Origin: Protonemura montana
Lineage: Eukaryota; Arthropoda; Insecta; Plecoptera; Nemouridae
DNA length: 64,000 nucleotides
Direction of reading: 5' to 3'
Assembly: GCA_947568835.1 (NCBI GenBank)
Contig: OX387611.1
Location: forward strand, 12,872,350-12,936,349
In this document: positions 46,030-57,003 of the stretch, one piece after another
Layout of the letters: the number at the start of each line of letters is the position of its first letter
Position numbering within the stretch: the stretch's first letter is position 1
The notes under the pieces: model-generated
Seen by the model: the letters and a program-made list of their open reading frames with translations, nothing else
Told to the model about the DNA's origin: nothing
Databases searched by the model: none
Program-made: the position numbers and the translations under genes

Positions 46030-46942
46030 TTACAAACCATACTTATTGAGAAAACGTAAGCGGATAATAGTTTTTAATTTAACAAATGTTTTGATAGCAG
46101 CTTTATCCAGACTTGAGAACATGGCAGACAACTTGTCAGTGAGATTATTTACAACATTTCTTCCATTTACGAAAGATTCACCATGATGCTCCAAGAACAG
46201 CTGGTCCATTTCACTAACGTTAAGTCTCCACTCTGCACTCGGCTCGATGAGACCACCATACGACAGCTGTTAGATCCACAACGGGAGAGCATATGCATGA
46301 TCTTTTCACAGCTTATAAGTATATCGTCCGAGTTCTGGATGTGTTGCTTTGTGTTTCTTGGCAACCCAACCCGCGATAGAAGTCAGACATAAGTCATACT
46401 GGAGAGCATTCAGAGGAGTTTGATGGTCATTCAGACCGCCGTTTGTCCGTAATTGAGAACAAGTGTTCTCTAACGCACCTTGATTAAGTCGATGTGTTAA
46501 AAGATATGTCATCCCAAATCTAGAAGATAAAAAGATTTTTCATAGACTTCGTTGACTTCACGATTCCTTTTTAGAATTGTTGCAAGGAAGTTTTGGTGCA
46601 AATACGCATTGTTTGCGCTGTGACACTGCGAAGACTTTGTCCAACGCATCAGATACCTTCTAGTGTTGGTCTGAAAGTTTGACTTTGTCTCGCTTCAACG
46701 ACCGAATATCTGTCTTTAGCATGGATAGCTCTTTTCTCATAGCATTTAAATTATTTGATGATCTCAGTTTTCTTTCTAGATTTTCCACCTTCGATAGGTG
46801 TGGCTGCGATCAGTAAATTCGCGACTTGTCTTCTGCATGTCCGGCGCTGTTGCCGCTTCTCAACTTCAGCTACTCGAATCTGATCTTGTTCGGTCTCATT
46901 TCCCCGTAGGAGGAGAGACGGTAACGCGGTCCTTTTGAGAAC
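46030..46942 (-). pseudogene. P-element/THAP9-type transposase with internal deletion
   Basis: Read on the minus strand. An exon begins after an acceptor (TTGTTGTAG) at 46942 with VLKRTALPSLLLR, which resembles the end of a THAP zinc-finger domain (LKxxAVPSLF). A heptad-rich coiled coil follows (KVENLERKLRSS, LNAMRKELSMLKTDI), after a one-base frame change. The catalytic core is then missing, and at 46512 the C-terminal block begins: YLLTHRLNQGALENTCSQLR, NGGLNDHQTPL, LSYGGLIEPSAEW and VKLKTIIRLRFLNKYG. These follow the THAP9/P-transposase end (LNQDxLENxFSxIRxxGG). The C-terminal block has two in-frame stops (near 46304 and 46270). It is an internally deleted, non-autonomous copy. The THAP zinc ligands lie in an upstream exon I could not find. 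Confidence 0.75.
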
Positions 46943-47269
46943 CTACAACAAAAAGAATAGCATATTCTTGGATGAATGCTGCCCAACCCTCTTAATATAA
47001 AAAATAAATTGCCAATTGACAAATAAATATTATGGTAAATAATAAGTTACCAGCTGGAATATAAACTGGAAAATCGTAGGTATTCCCAGTTTAGTTATTT
47101 ACCACATAAACAGTTAGAGTATCATACTTAAATATGGCATAAGAAGCAGCTACATCAAACTTCATGACAATTTGACAAATGTTGACAAACTTTCATCACT
47201 TAGGAAAGCAAATTTACTGTACTGTACAAACCTTGGGCTTGGTCTATAAACAGCAAGCGACTGTTGCTA

Positions 47270-47312
47270 CCAGCAGGGGCTCGAACCCTGGACCCTTAGG
47301 TTAAAAGCCACT
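47270..47312 (-). repeat. tRNA-Lys(UUU)-like 3' half (SINE head remnant)
   Basis: On the minus strand GGCTTTTAACC (47299-47309) matches the tRNA-Lys anticodon loop region. TAAGGGTCCAGGG follows, then TTCGAGC, then CCCTG, which gives a perfect 5-bp T arm. The D-arm side upstream is degenerate and the anticodon stem does not pair, so it is not a working tRNA gene. It is best read as a tRNA-Lys-derived SINE or pseudogene. Confidence 0.6.
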
Positions 47313-47436
47313 TCTAGTAGGGATGCAACCTGCTCTTCTCTATCTGCATGTCACGACAGAGTTTTTGATCGTCACAATCTTACTGTCGTTCCGGTCTTTT
47401 TACTGCCTTTCTCTCACTTCTCGATTCCATCTTAGA

Positions 47437-47660
47437 ATGTCAAACCAACTAACAACCAAGCATGACAGCATTATAGCAGCCGAAAAGCTGAACAATGCAT
47501 TCTACCTCCACGACATTGTTGATCCTTGCATGAATCCTTTTATGTCCGCACATCAGAGATTCCTGTTGCTTGCAACGGGCTGCACAATCTTTGGTAGTGC
47601 GAGGCAGAGTCGATGTAGTTTGAAGCGATCGCCATGCAGCCGTGGCGGGATGGGGGCCAC
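47437..47660 (+). repeat. Inverted duplicate segment, copy 2
   Basis: Inverse-complement partner of 27240-27475, 20 kb away. Starts at ATGTCAAACCAACTAAC and loses similarity after GGCGGGATGG. Confidence 0.75.
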
Positions 47661-48869
47661 GGCTAAATTAATTAAAAAAAAAGCTACCAGGCTCATTTTC
47701 TCCGCGTCTCTGAAGCAGTGAAAAAGCTACTCACCGTCGCCATGACGTCGATTCCTGGGCTTACTTGATCATTCTACATCACTTAAGTGCCAAGCCACAC
47801 TTACCTATACTGGAAATGCATGGACCAGCCTGTCTACTCCAGGAGACTTGTTCGTCTTGAGTCTTGCTTTACAACAACATCGATGGCTGTGGGTAAACAA
47901 ACATTTGCAGATCGTATTCATCGGATCTGTTCCTATAATTCTCTTTTACCAGCTTCGAGGCTTGTATTTTAACAAAGATGCTCGCAGTGAAACAAATTTT
48001 TGTGGTTAATTCATTCGCTTTTGTTGGACCTACTTGGTGACAGCATGGAAGCTTATGTTTGGCTGGCCAACAATGGTAATATTTGGTGATCTGAAGAGTT
48101 ACTGCTTGAAAATCTTGCAATACGCTTTAATCATGACAATGTATTTCCTTGGTTGTTTTGTGTTTAGTGTTAAATGTTGAGTGCTATTTACTTTAATTAT
48201 GGGCAGTATTTCTTAGCAGTCTCCCCTTCCAATGCGAACTCCGTTCTGTTTTATCAATCGCCTTAGTCTTATTAAATGCCATGAATGCAGCAGCCTCGTG
48301 TTCCTTCGGATTGTTACTGATATATGGATTGTATATTGTTATTTTGTTTCAATTTCTTATTACAAATGGTACATGCAAACAGCCTCGGATTTGTGAAGCT
48401 GCCCATTTGACGTCCGAGGCCTTCTATACGGATGAAAGTCTTGGTTCATCTTTCACATGCATGGGGTGATAACATATGGGCTGCTAAGGGAATAAAAACG
48501 GGACAACTTATTATGGCATGTCGTCTATTCGTACAAGTTTTTTTATTGTTGAACTTAACGTACTTATTGTTGGGTTTTAGCCAAACAAGCTAAGGCTTGT
48601 GTGGGCTTGTTTGTTGTAGCGTACCTAAGGTTTTAGTATCCGTGAATGTGTTATTACTTTCGTTAATGGCGCAGAGCCCCATCGCAGCGCTCTGTTAGTG
48701 GTGCCTGGCCAGGAGCTTCGAGAGCATCTTACACTGCGAACTCGACGCACGCGCTTTTTCCACTCAAAGATAGTCCCGACTGCAAACGGGGGATGTCGGG
48801 TTTTAGACTGTAAAAGGCAGTGAAAGTCGAAACGAGGAACATGGATTGAATGAATGAGATTGTACTATT
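47661..48869. other. No recognised gene
   Basis: A 62-codon frame at 48281-48469 begins with a hydrophobic, signal-like stretch (GLLLIYGLYIVILFQFLI) followed by four cysteines. I do not recognise it and would not call it a gene without transcript support. Confidence 0.4.
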
Positions 48870-49420
48870 ATCTACTATTATACTTTATATATAAGGGCTC
48901 TAAATTAATTAGATACAAAGTTGAAAGTTCACTGTATTTATTAATAATATCTCACACGTACATACGATGACTATTCACTCAAGACTGCCCAGCCATTTTT
49001 GTCGTCTGCCGCTACAAATGTAAATGTGTTGAAAGCTTCTAGCGCTTCATCTTCTATTCGACTAAGCAGAATCGCGACCTTCTCCTCTACACTGTCCTTG
49101 TATGATTTTGTGGCCAGCATGTAAATATCAAATTTCTGCTTCCAGCGTTTCCAGTTCTCACTTACATTGCCAGTGAGCTTAAGCTCTATCGGCGGTCTGT
49201 GTGTGTGTTCGCCATCGAATTTTATTATCCGACGTTATTTCGGTGATCCTTCGGGATCTTCAAGATGTTTCAGTGACAACCACTTCTGACACCATGTACT
49301 ATTCTTAAGGGCTCTAAATTAATTCGATACAAAGTTTATAGTTCACTGTATTTATTAATAATATCTCACACGTACATACGATGACTATTCACTCAAGACT
49401 GCCCAGCCATTCTGGTTGTT
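48870..49420 (-). mobile_element. Remnant of a second LTR retrotransposon (Ty3/gypsy-like gag)
   Basis: A fossil on the minus strand. Two direct repeats of about 110 bp (about 48893-49007 and 49310-49415; shared GGGCTCTAAATTAATT and CATACGATGACTATTCAC) look like partial LTRs. Between them lies a gag-like stretch (GNVSENWKRWKQKFDIYMLA, EKVAILLSRIEDEALEAF). TGGTGTCAGAAGTGG at about 49281-49295 fits a primer-binding site next to the LTR edge. It is strongly reduced and broken. The gag blocks are typical of gypsy-type elements widespread in invertebrates. Confidence 0.75.
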
Positions 49421-51624
49421 GCCAACCCCCTCTATCTGTTAATCCCTAGACCAGGGTTACCAACGTATCACAGGGATAGTCTAACTAGAGTCGCAGATTT
49501 CGAGTCTAGAAGACCGGCCTATACTAAAATCAACTGGATTACTACTGGATTCTTCTATGGGTAACATTTGATATTCTCTAAATGTTGCTACGTTGTGGTT
49601 TACTTTCGGTAAATGAGCCGAGTCGACATTCACAGGACCTAGTCGTGTACGCATCACATTATAGTTGCAAAGGATTGGTTTACGACCGTTTTCCACGATG
49701 CTCTTTCCGGAAATCTGACAGATGGCTGAAATACCAGGAGGCGCTGTTACATTCATTTGGCTTGATCTCATCTTCCGGTGAGTCTTTCTCGACGCTGAAA
49801 CTGCTGGAACTATCGTCGCTCGAGTCGCAACAGTTCTCGACATGTTGGCGCTCGTTTCATCGTACGTGTTTGAACAACAAACCTCTTCCATCGCAAGTGT
49901 CACCTGTACTTGGGCCAATCTTTCTTGCAGCCTCCCCTGAGCGTATCCAGCTTGCCGTGCTGCCAAACACATTTTTTACAATACTTTACCTGAGAGCTGA
50001 TCGAGTTATCACACACAATTTTCACTCCCTTAGCATTACTGATAACGGTAATATTGGATCTCAGCCGTATTTTTGAAGTGCCTCCCTTGCTGTTGCCTTT
50101 AATCCCAACCTCATGCTCCCCATGCCGTCCAAGTTATAGCACTGGCGGGTCGGCCATTTGTGACGCATGCAGTAGTTCTTCGCTGGCATAAGCCACCATC
50201 TCTCCGGGAGCCTGAGCCATGTTGATGCAAGCTTCATGAAATGTTTTAAGGTTGACATGTCGTTGAACTCAGCCACTGAAGGACAAAAGTCTCGACTTTT
50301 AGTCTCGTCCTGTTTTAGCAGTTGAGTGACGGATTCCTTGCATCGCATGTGAGAAACAGATTCTTGCTCGATTAATCTTGTCTGTGGTTGGTGATTTTGT
50401 TGTTTCCTTGTCCTGGTCTCACCAGAGGCGGTTGAGATGGCAGAATTCTTTTTAATCTCGATTAATTACATCTGCAAAGACGGCAATTTTATCTGCAGCA
50501 AACTAAATTGTTTCCTTACATTTTCGTTTCAATTGTTATGCTTCTCTATCTTCAGTGTCATCTCTTTTATCCAGACCACATGCCAAAATAAAAACAAATG
50601 TCATTACTTCCAGGGGCTTATGGGCTGCCTGTCCAACTGCATGCCGTGGTAGCAAAGTTTGTTAATAATTACCAAACATTGGCCCTGCCATGCGATTTCC
50701 TCGAAGCCCGGCATTAGATGTAAAGTCACAAACTTGGTGAAAATTAACTGTTTTTTTGCCCAAAGCAGTATATTTTTTAATGTTATGTTAATAGAAAAAG
50801 CTGCAATAATGAATGTAAACGTACTCGGTATCCACATGCATTGCAATCACGTCAGAATTGCCTTAGGGACGGATTCTACCCGTCTCTTTATTTAAGCACC
50901 GTCCAAGAAAATCCAAGTTTCGTCTACAAATATTGGGACTAGTGGTACACCTGATTTTTCGCTGTCAAAAAAGTGTTTGGCTTTCAGAAAGGTGAAGACT
51001 TTTTGTTGGATGTTACGCTTCAAAGGTGCTCCGTCGGTCGTCGAATCGAAAACGATGAAATTGTTTTGTTGTCAGCAGGCCGTGATGGAACAGTTTCTCT
51101 TCGAAAAGCTGATATTACCTTGTGACATATTCACTGGCTCTCCAGTTGGTTCTGAGCCGAGCTCAATTTTAACTAGTCTTGGTCTGCGTCCTCGCCGGGA
51201 ACCTGGCGGGTAAAGACTGACCGGTTCAACCCTCTCCAATGAAGATGATGACAGACATTCAAATTACGATAGCGTCCTGTGGAAATAGACTTGAGCGTTC
51301 TTCTCTGAAACTGGGCTCCTGGAATAAAGGGTATTTGTTCCCCCTCCAAGAATTACGATTCTCGATCACGATGAGGTGAAAAGATGTGATGATTGCGTTT
51401 TAAGGCCACCCGGAGGCTAGAATTAGAACATTTTTTGTTTTTTTAAATTTATTTATAAATTACTTTAATATCTTAGGATTGTTATTAACTAACCACGGAT
51501 CGAATATATTGATTATTGTGTCCACAAAAAGTTATTTGGTTTTTCCGTGTGTGACTGTTTTCTGCTCAAAACCCATCGCGTAATATCGCGTTATCTCAGT
51601 TCGACGTTTTTACATTTTTGAAAC
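49421..51624. other. No recognised gene; long overlapping frames
   Basis: Overlapping frames of about 163 codons run on both strands at 49481-50076, and a 95-codon minus frame lies at 50061-50348. None shows a motif I recognise. The minus strand near 49,900-50,350 may be the body of a degraded mobile element (FNDMSTLKHFMKLAS, KYCKKC), but this is not supported enough to name. Confidence 0.35.
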
Positions 51625-51950
51625 ATTTATCTCGGGACTTCCCTGCTGAAAATTCTTAGCAAGATCTTGCAAGATCTTGCAAGATCTTGGCAAGATCTTG
51701 GTAAGATGCAAGATCTTGCCAATTTCTTGGCAATTTCTTGAAAACATTTAAGATTTTTCCCTTCAGACAAGATTTTTTCAAGATCTTGGTAAGAAATTGA
51801 CAAGATCTTGACACGGTCCCGTGGGATCTTACATGGCTGCAAGATTTTTGGAATCTTGGCAAGGAAACGATATCTTGGCAAGTTCTTAGCAAGTTCTTGA
51901 AATAATTTTTTGTGTTGCGATTCTTGAAAGATCTTGCACGCAGAATTCTG
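51625..51950. repeat. AAGATCTTG palindromic array 1
   Basis: Repeated variants of the self-complementary word CAAGATCTTG, spaced about 10-20 bp (GCAAGATCTTGCAAGATC, GGCAAGATCTTGG). A stray copy (GCAAGATCTTGC) lies at about 51992. Every unit is its own inverted repeat, so the array can fold on either strand. Open frames across it give a QDLARSCKIL-like repeat peptide with no sign of function. Confidence 0.9.
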
Positions 51951-52239
51951 CGTTTCCGACTTTAAAGTCTTCTAAAATAATAATTGATAACTGCAAGATC
52001 TTGCTCGGTGCGAAAACGCACTCGTGAATGGAGAGCACACAAATGAGATTAATGTTTGTCTTGTTGAATGCTCTGGTTCTGGATCTGATCCCTCTGATTC
52101 TGAGTTTCTGGACAACTGGACCATGATCCAGTTGTAACTTTTTCTGCGTAAAGGTTTACAACGTCATTATACTTAGGGGTCGTTGTGACAACAATACTTC
52201 GTAAAACTGTGAAATTTAACGACGCATTGTTTCTATAAC

Positions 52240-52352
52240 CTCTCTCCGGTACAGAACTGTGTGTGATGGTCACTCATATAATACCCAGCGCGTGTTGCTT
52301 GACTTCGGTGTTCTCACGAGGACCGGTGTTTCCAACATGCCAAATCGTTCGG
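52240..52352 (-). repeat. Lone 5S rRNA-like sequence (SINE head or pseudogene)
   Basis: The minus strand reads GGAAACACCGGTCCTCGTG, then AGAACACCGAAGTCAAGCA, then ATGAGTGACCATC and a few tens of bases more. In order these resemble 5S rRNA ACACCGGATCCCATCAGAAC / CCGCAGTTAAGC / GGATGGGTGACC. It is related to the array at 4700-5552, with which it also shares the following CTCTCTCC/ACAGAACTG stretch. Changes in the C box and a shortened middle suggest it is not functional. Confidence 0.65.
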
Positions 52353-52875
52353 TGATAAGCTGAATGTCGGTTTAATGTGAATATATGATGCGATTCTCCA
52401 TTCGGGCTCTATGGTATTGCAATATATCTATTTTTCATTCTAAATGATAAATACTCATGCTAAGTTTTGTTTAGTAGGTATGTGGCAATTGTTGGACTGG
52501 GACCGAATTTTGGCCTTTCAACTGATATTTAATATTTCTACTAATAAATTTACATTTTATTATTTTCTCACAGAGTCGTACATTTTGTACCACAAGATGC
52601 ACATTATTGTAAATGTTTAATTATATTTATTTCAATCCGAGGATTCTACGGAATTATTTGAAACTCCACAGGAATTTTGCATTGCATTCAGCAATGCACG
52701 ACCTTTTCAATCCTAAGTTACAATAAACACCATCATCATCCACTGATTAACCGACGTCTTTAGGCCGCTGACAACGATGGCTGTTTGCAAAATAGTGCGT
52801 CGTTGAACACTTTGATCAATCAACTGTGTTATTATGCAACTATAGCAAATATCACGGAAGGTATTGTTCTCAAAA

Positions 52876-53040
52876 ATGCCTCGTGTGCTTTTCTCTACGT
52901 GGATGAGAGCTTTATCAAACATTGGTGCTGGGCCCTATGTGATTTCCGAAGAATTAAACTCCCAAATTCGAAGAATTGGCTTGATGTACAAGCGTACTTT
53001 CTTCTGTGTTTTCGACCAACGAAGACTTTCGAATTCACAA
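52876..53040 (+). CDS. Possible first exon, unrecognised
   Basis: ATG in a good context (AAAAATGCC) opens 55 codons (MPRVLFSTWMRALSNIG to FDQRRLSNSQ) that end exactly at a strong splice donor (CACAA then GTAAGTACG), phase 0. No family is recognised. I could not find a phase-matched next exon with confidence. Confidence 0.3.
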
Positions 53041-53403
53041 GTAAGTACGAAACAAACTTATAGTCAATACGGTACATACATTTACTTTGTAGACTTTGCA
53101 CTCAAGATTTTCTTTTGGCGAACCTATACAATATTGGTTATTTTGTGTATACGTTTCGCTGTTATGCAAGTTGTTATTTTGGTAAGAACAAAAAATACCC
53201 TCGATTATCTCTGAAAACGCTCTTATAATCACAGTGAATTTACTGTGTTTTTTCATTCACAGTGAATCTCAGGTATAAACAAAACAAATGACTGGATTCC
53301 AATTTAACGCTCGGCTATAATAATTGTCATTTTATAATCATAACATGGTCATTGGTGATAGGTGACATGTGTGTGAAACATTCGGCTGACAAATAGTGGC
53401 GCG

Positions 53404-53601
53404 ATGGACCAATACCTTGTTATAGTTCTTTCATTTATCTCAACAGCAATTCTTTACTTTTCTGTCAAGAGAAAAAATGTGCTGATGCTGAAATGTAGTG
53501 CGTCTACTCAAGTTGAACTCATACTCGAGTTGCTGTTGCAGATAAGAAAACTAGACTCCAACGACTCATTCTTTATTAGCCGGGCTATATATGCATTTTA
53601 G
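53404..53601 (+). CDS. Small frame with N-terminal hydrophobic segment, unrecognised
   Basis: 65 codons starting MDQYLVIVLSFISTAILYFS, a membrane-anchor-like start, followed by a leucine-rich part (ELILELLLQIRKLDS) and a stop. It could be a short protein or chance. Confidence 0.2.
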   Translation: MDQYLVIVLSFISTAILYFSVKRKNVLMLKCSASTQVELILELLLQIRKLDSNDSFFISRAIYAF

Positions 53602-53862
53602 CAGACTTGCAAAATGATACTCGTAGCGAGCAGCGTTCCTCAGTATGAACTAGATTTCGACTGGTGGAGATGTGTCGCGTCGCGTCGCGTTGCTTTGTTT
53701 AGTCTCTAATTGCACAAATTATTTGTCTTTTTCGGCAATGTGATTGTTAGAAATAGGAAGTCATTTTTACCGTCTGCACTGTGGCATTTTTTGTCTTCGG
53801 GGTTTGAAGTTAATAGGGGAGACCTTTCAATTGATTTGTTTCGTGTAATTTGAAGGTACGCA

Positions 53863-54284
53863 TCACTGTTACATTCAAACGCATCACTTCTTGAATATCG
53901 TTTGTCTAGAAGCAAATTGGAAACATCACCTTATCAACATGCTTCCTACTTTTTCAGTCTTGGAGCTCAAAACGTTGCTGCGTTCATCAGTACTGAATTG
54001 GAAGACAGATGCTCCACTTTATTCCCTGACAAGCTGCCCTTGTCCACAGTAGAAGCAGCTATATCGCTTGAAGATGGCGTTGCGATGTCAACGGACAATT
54101 TCACAACTCTTGGTAAGTTTGCTAGGATGCAACTACAATAATCAATTAATTTTCAGTAACCTATGGTGGCATTTATTGATCAGGAGGTGCTAGTACAAAT
54201 GATGCTTGTTTCCATGTGTTTAAAACCGCAAATTTTTTATTGCAGTGCTGTGAATCTCTCCTGGCTGGTGGCAACAACCTCTGA
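53863..54284 (+). CDS. Two-exon reading frame, unrecognised
   Basis: The frame (LETSPYQHASYFFSLGAQN, DRCSTLFPDKLPLSTVEAAI, GVAMSTDNFTTLG) runs to a canonical donor GTAAGT at 54113. Joining phase 1 to an acceptor at 54183 continues as GASTNDACFHVFKTANFLLQ, CCESLLAGG and a stop at 54282-54284. The intron would be 71 bp. An alternative acceptor at 54156 gives an early stop. An upstream acceptor (TTTGTCTAG, ending about 53909) is possible. The composition looks protein-like, but I cannot name the family. Confidence 0.3.
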
Positions 54285-55554
54285 GATTCCATGCCCATGG
54301 TGTGATGTCCCAACTTATTTCTGCCCTCCATTCCAAGCTCCATTGGAAGAAAAATGATTATGGTAAGTTAATTTGAATTTTCCTCCAAAATCTATGTTCG
54401 TACTATCTATTTAAATAGCATTTGTTAACATATGCGATTTCTTAGACGCAAATTTTTTCACGTAATATACAAGTACTCCAAAAAACTACTTGGTGGGCCC
54501 CTTTAACTGCTTTACCAACATTTTGTAACCTTTGCTAGTTGCTTTCTCAAGGTAAAATGTTTGATGGATTTGACAGGATAAACAAAATATCAAGAAGAAA
54601 TTATATATTTCCCAATGATTCCTTGAATCAAAATAGTTCGATAATTATTCCAGCTAAATGAGGCTTTTTGAATAAAAAATCCCAAAACCACAAAAAATGG
54701 CATATCTAAATCCATTTACTTACCACCTCTGTTATTATTCTGTGATAGTACAACAAAAACAAATTTGTTTACTCTGTAAAATCAGTGATTCATTGAAAAA
54801 AAAGTATATCACAGATTTAAAAAATTTAGAAAACAGATGCTCTTATTTATTTGTTTTGGCTGTTATTTGTCTGGCGACAAAGCTTTTACACATTTACTTT
54901 TTTTTTTACAGATACAGTAAGACATCCTAATTGACAGAGGGTGCACTGCACTTCCTGGCCGGCTGTTCCTCTCTTCTCTTCATGTTCATTAAGTACCTTG
55001 TTTGAATTTTGTGCTGATTTAGGTTATTATTTTTGCATACTTATTATATTTCTCAATCAAGAGTTTCTTACAGGGTTCTTTTTTACCATTTTTATCTTAA
55101 TATTGTTTAAAATATTTATTGTTATATGAGGCATTCATGATTTTTATTTGCCAAGTTTTAAAGTATTTTATTTTTATTTTTGGGAACACCTATATAGGTA
55201 TACTGAATTGCATTCATACAATTCTTATACTATATTTTTCAATTAATAGAGCTTTGATTCTATTTGACAATTTTTTTCTTAATTTTGTTTCATGTTTACA
55301 TCCTACAAAAGATAGGGCATTGATAGTTTGTATTCGCAGATTTTCAATTCTTATTTGATTTTTGTTTGTTTTGTTTTGAAGCTGTTTTGAAGTTGTTGGA
55401 AAGAAGAAAGTATATCTAAACTGCAATTTCTGTAATTTGTTATACAGTGCATACAGTTTTGCAATTTTAAAATAAATTTGGTAGCATCTCTAATATGCAT
55501 TCATTTTTTTGTAAACCTACTTTGCCTTTCCGTGCCATTTTACAGTGAATCTTA
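54285..55554. other. AT-rich stretch without a recognised gene
   Basis: Very T-rich on the plus strand. The frames present are rich in Phe and Ile and show no motif. Confidence 0.5.
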
Positions 55555-55940
55555 GGAAATCTTGCAAGATATTCAAACAAGATCTTATCAGATCGTAGTA
55601 AGATTTCATGAGATCGTGGCAAGATCTTATAAGAACTTGGTAAGATCCTAAACAATCGTGGCAAGTTCTTGGCAAGATCTTACAAGATCTTATAAGAACT
55701 TGGCAAGATCTTAAACAATCGTGGCAAGTTCTTGGCAAGATCTTACAAGATCTTGATTCAAGATCTTGCAAGATCTTATAAGATCTTGCAAGATCTTGTA
55801 AGATCTTGCAAGATCTTGTAAGATCTTGACTCAAGATCTTGCAAGATCTTATAAGATCTTGCAAGATCTTGTCACAAGATCTTGCAAGTTTTTCTTGACA
55901 AGATCTTGGTAAGATCTTACAAGATCTTACGTAAGATTTT
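55555..55940. repeat. AAGATCTTG palindromic array 2
   Basis: Longer relative of array 1, with more than twenty AGATCTT cores, many in the form CTTGCAAGATCTTGCAAG or TAAGATCTTATAAG. A higher-order repeat of about 65 bp (AAGAACTTGG...AACAATCGTGGCAAG) is visible at about 55630-55745. Confidence 0.9.
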
Positions 55941-57003
55941 TCAGCAGGGTTACTCTATGGATCAGTTTGACAATTTTACAGCTTGTTCATTGATAGTAGA
56001 CTTGAGTTTTAACATGGACTTTTTGGGTTTTTCTTTTTTTTTTGTTTGTGTGATTTTTTTAAGCCAAATATTTTTGGTTTTTCTTGTAAAATGGTAAAAT
56101 TGAAGTAAAACAATAAAAATAAATATTTTGAAAAAATCTCGTGTCGATTTAAAGAGAATAGTCCCAGGAATGTTCCTAATTTATTTAAGCTAATATGGTT
56201 CAGCCACTAGTCAGGAAAATAAACCTAAAAATGGTCAAATTAACATTGTTACCATACAAGCTACGGCCAGCCTCCGGGTGGCGACTAACTGCATATTTCG
56301 TGGAGGGAGCAAAAATTGTATCAATGAGACGAATTCTTGGACAGCGCCACTTACCGAACCGTGGCTGTCGGTCGTGGATTCGGGATTGCCGATGACCAGA
56401 ATGTGGGCGTGCGGGAAAGATCCTCTCTTTAAGCACTCGATCACGTGGAAGTGAGCCATGGGCACGTCCAGCACGTGTCTCTTTGTCAGATCAATCATGA
56501 GTTCCTCGAGTTAAACACTCAGGCAGGCGGTGAGATCGGTTCGGTTCTCGGCCCACGCCGCAAGGCTCGCCTGAATCTCGGCTGAAGACGTCAGTTTCGC
56601 ATTCGAGGATCAATGCAGTACTATTCAATTCAATTCAATTCAATTCAATTCAATGTTTCTATTTTTCATTTATTTTTACAGAATACTCGTGATGTTTAAG
56701 AAAAACAATGAGCATGAAAAAAGTCAAGAACAGACACTTATTACAATTAGACTGCGATAAAAACATCCCGCAACGTTTAGGCTATGACGTGAGAGCTGCC
56801 TTTTAATAAAGAAGCTGGCTTTTCAAGAACGATGTCTGTGGTCGTAACTGGCTCGAGTAGATTCTTCCTCTTTCTTAAAATACACTTTATTAGTTTGCTC
56901 ATTGCACATTGATAATGTGTCTATTGTTCGAAAATATATATTACTTGCACACGCCATCACTTAAATTTACTATCAGTTGAACATGCTACCAGCTGAAAAC
57001 GCT
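55941..57003. other. No recognised gene
   Basis: Contains a (CAATT)n run at 56625-56653. Overlapping minus-strand frames at 56200-56498 are not recognised. Confidence 0.45.
56625..56653. repeat. (CAATT)n microsatellite
   Basis: About six tandem CAATT units. Confidence 0.9.

Noticed and set aside
47270-47350. Functional tRNA-Lys gene
   Set aside because: Only the anticodon loop and T arm are intact. The D arm, anticodon stem and acceptor pairing fail.
51627-51892. Repeat protein with QDLARSCKIL motifs (also 55517-55864)
   Set aside because: It arises from translating the AAGATCTTG palindromic array; all frames look similar and none has a start or stop that suggests a gene.
54697-55358. Phe/Ile/Leu-rich membrane-protein-like frames
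   Set aside because: They are the expected result of translating very T-rich sequence.
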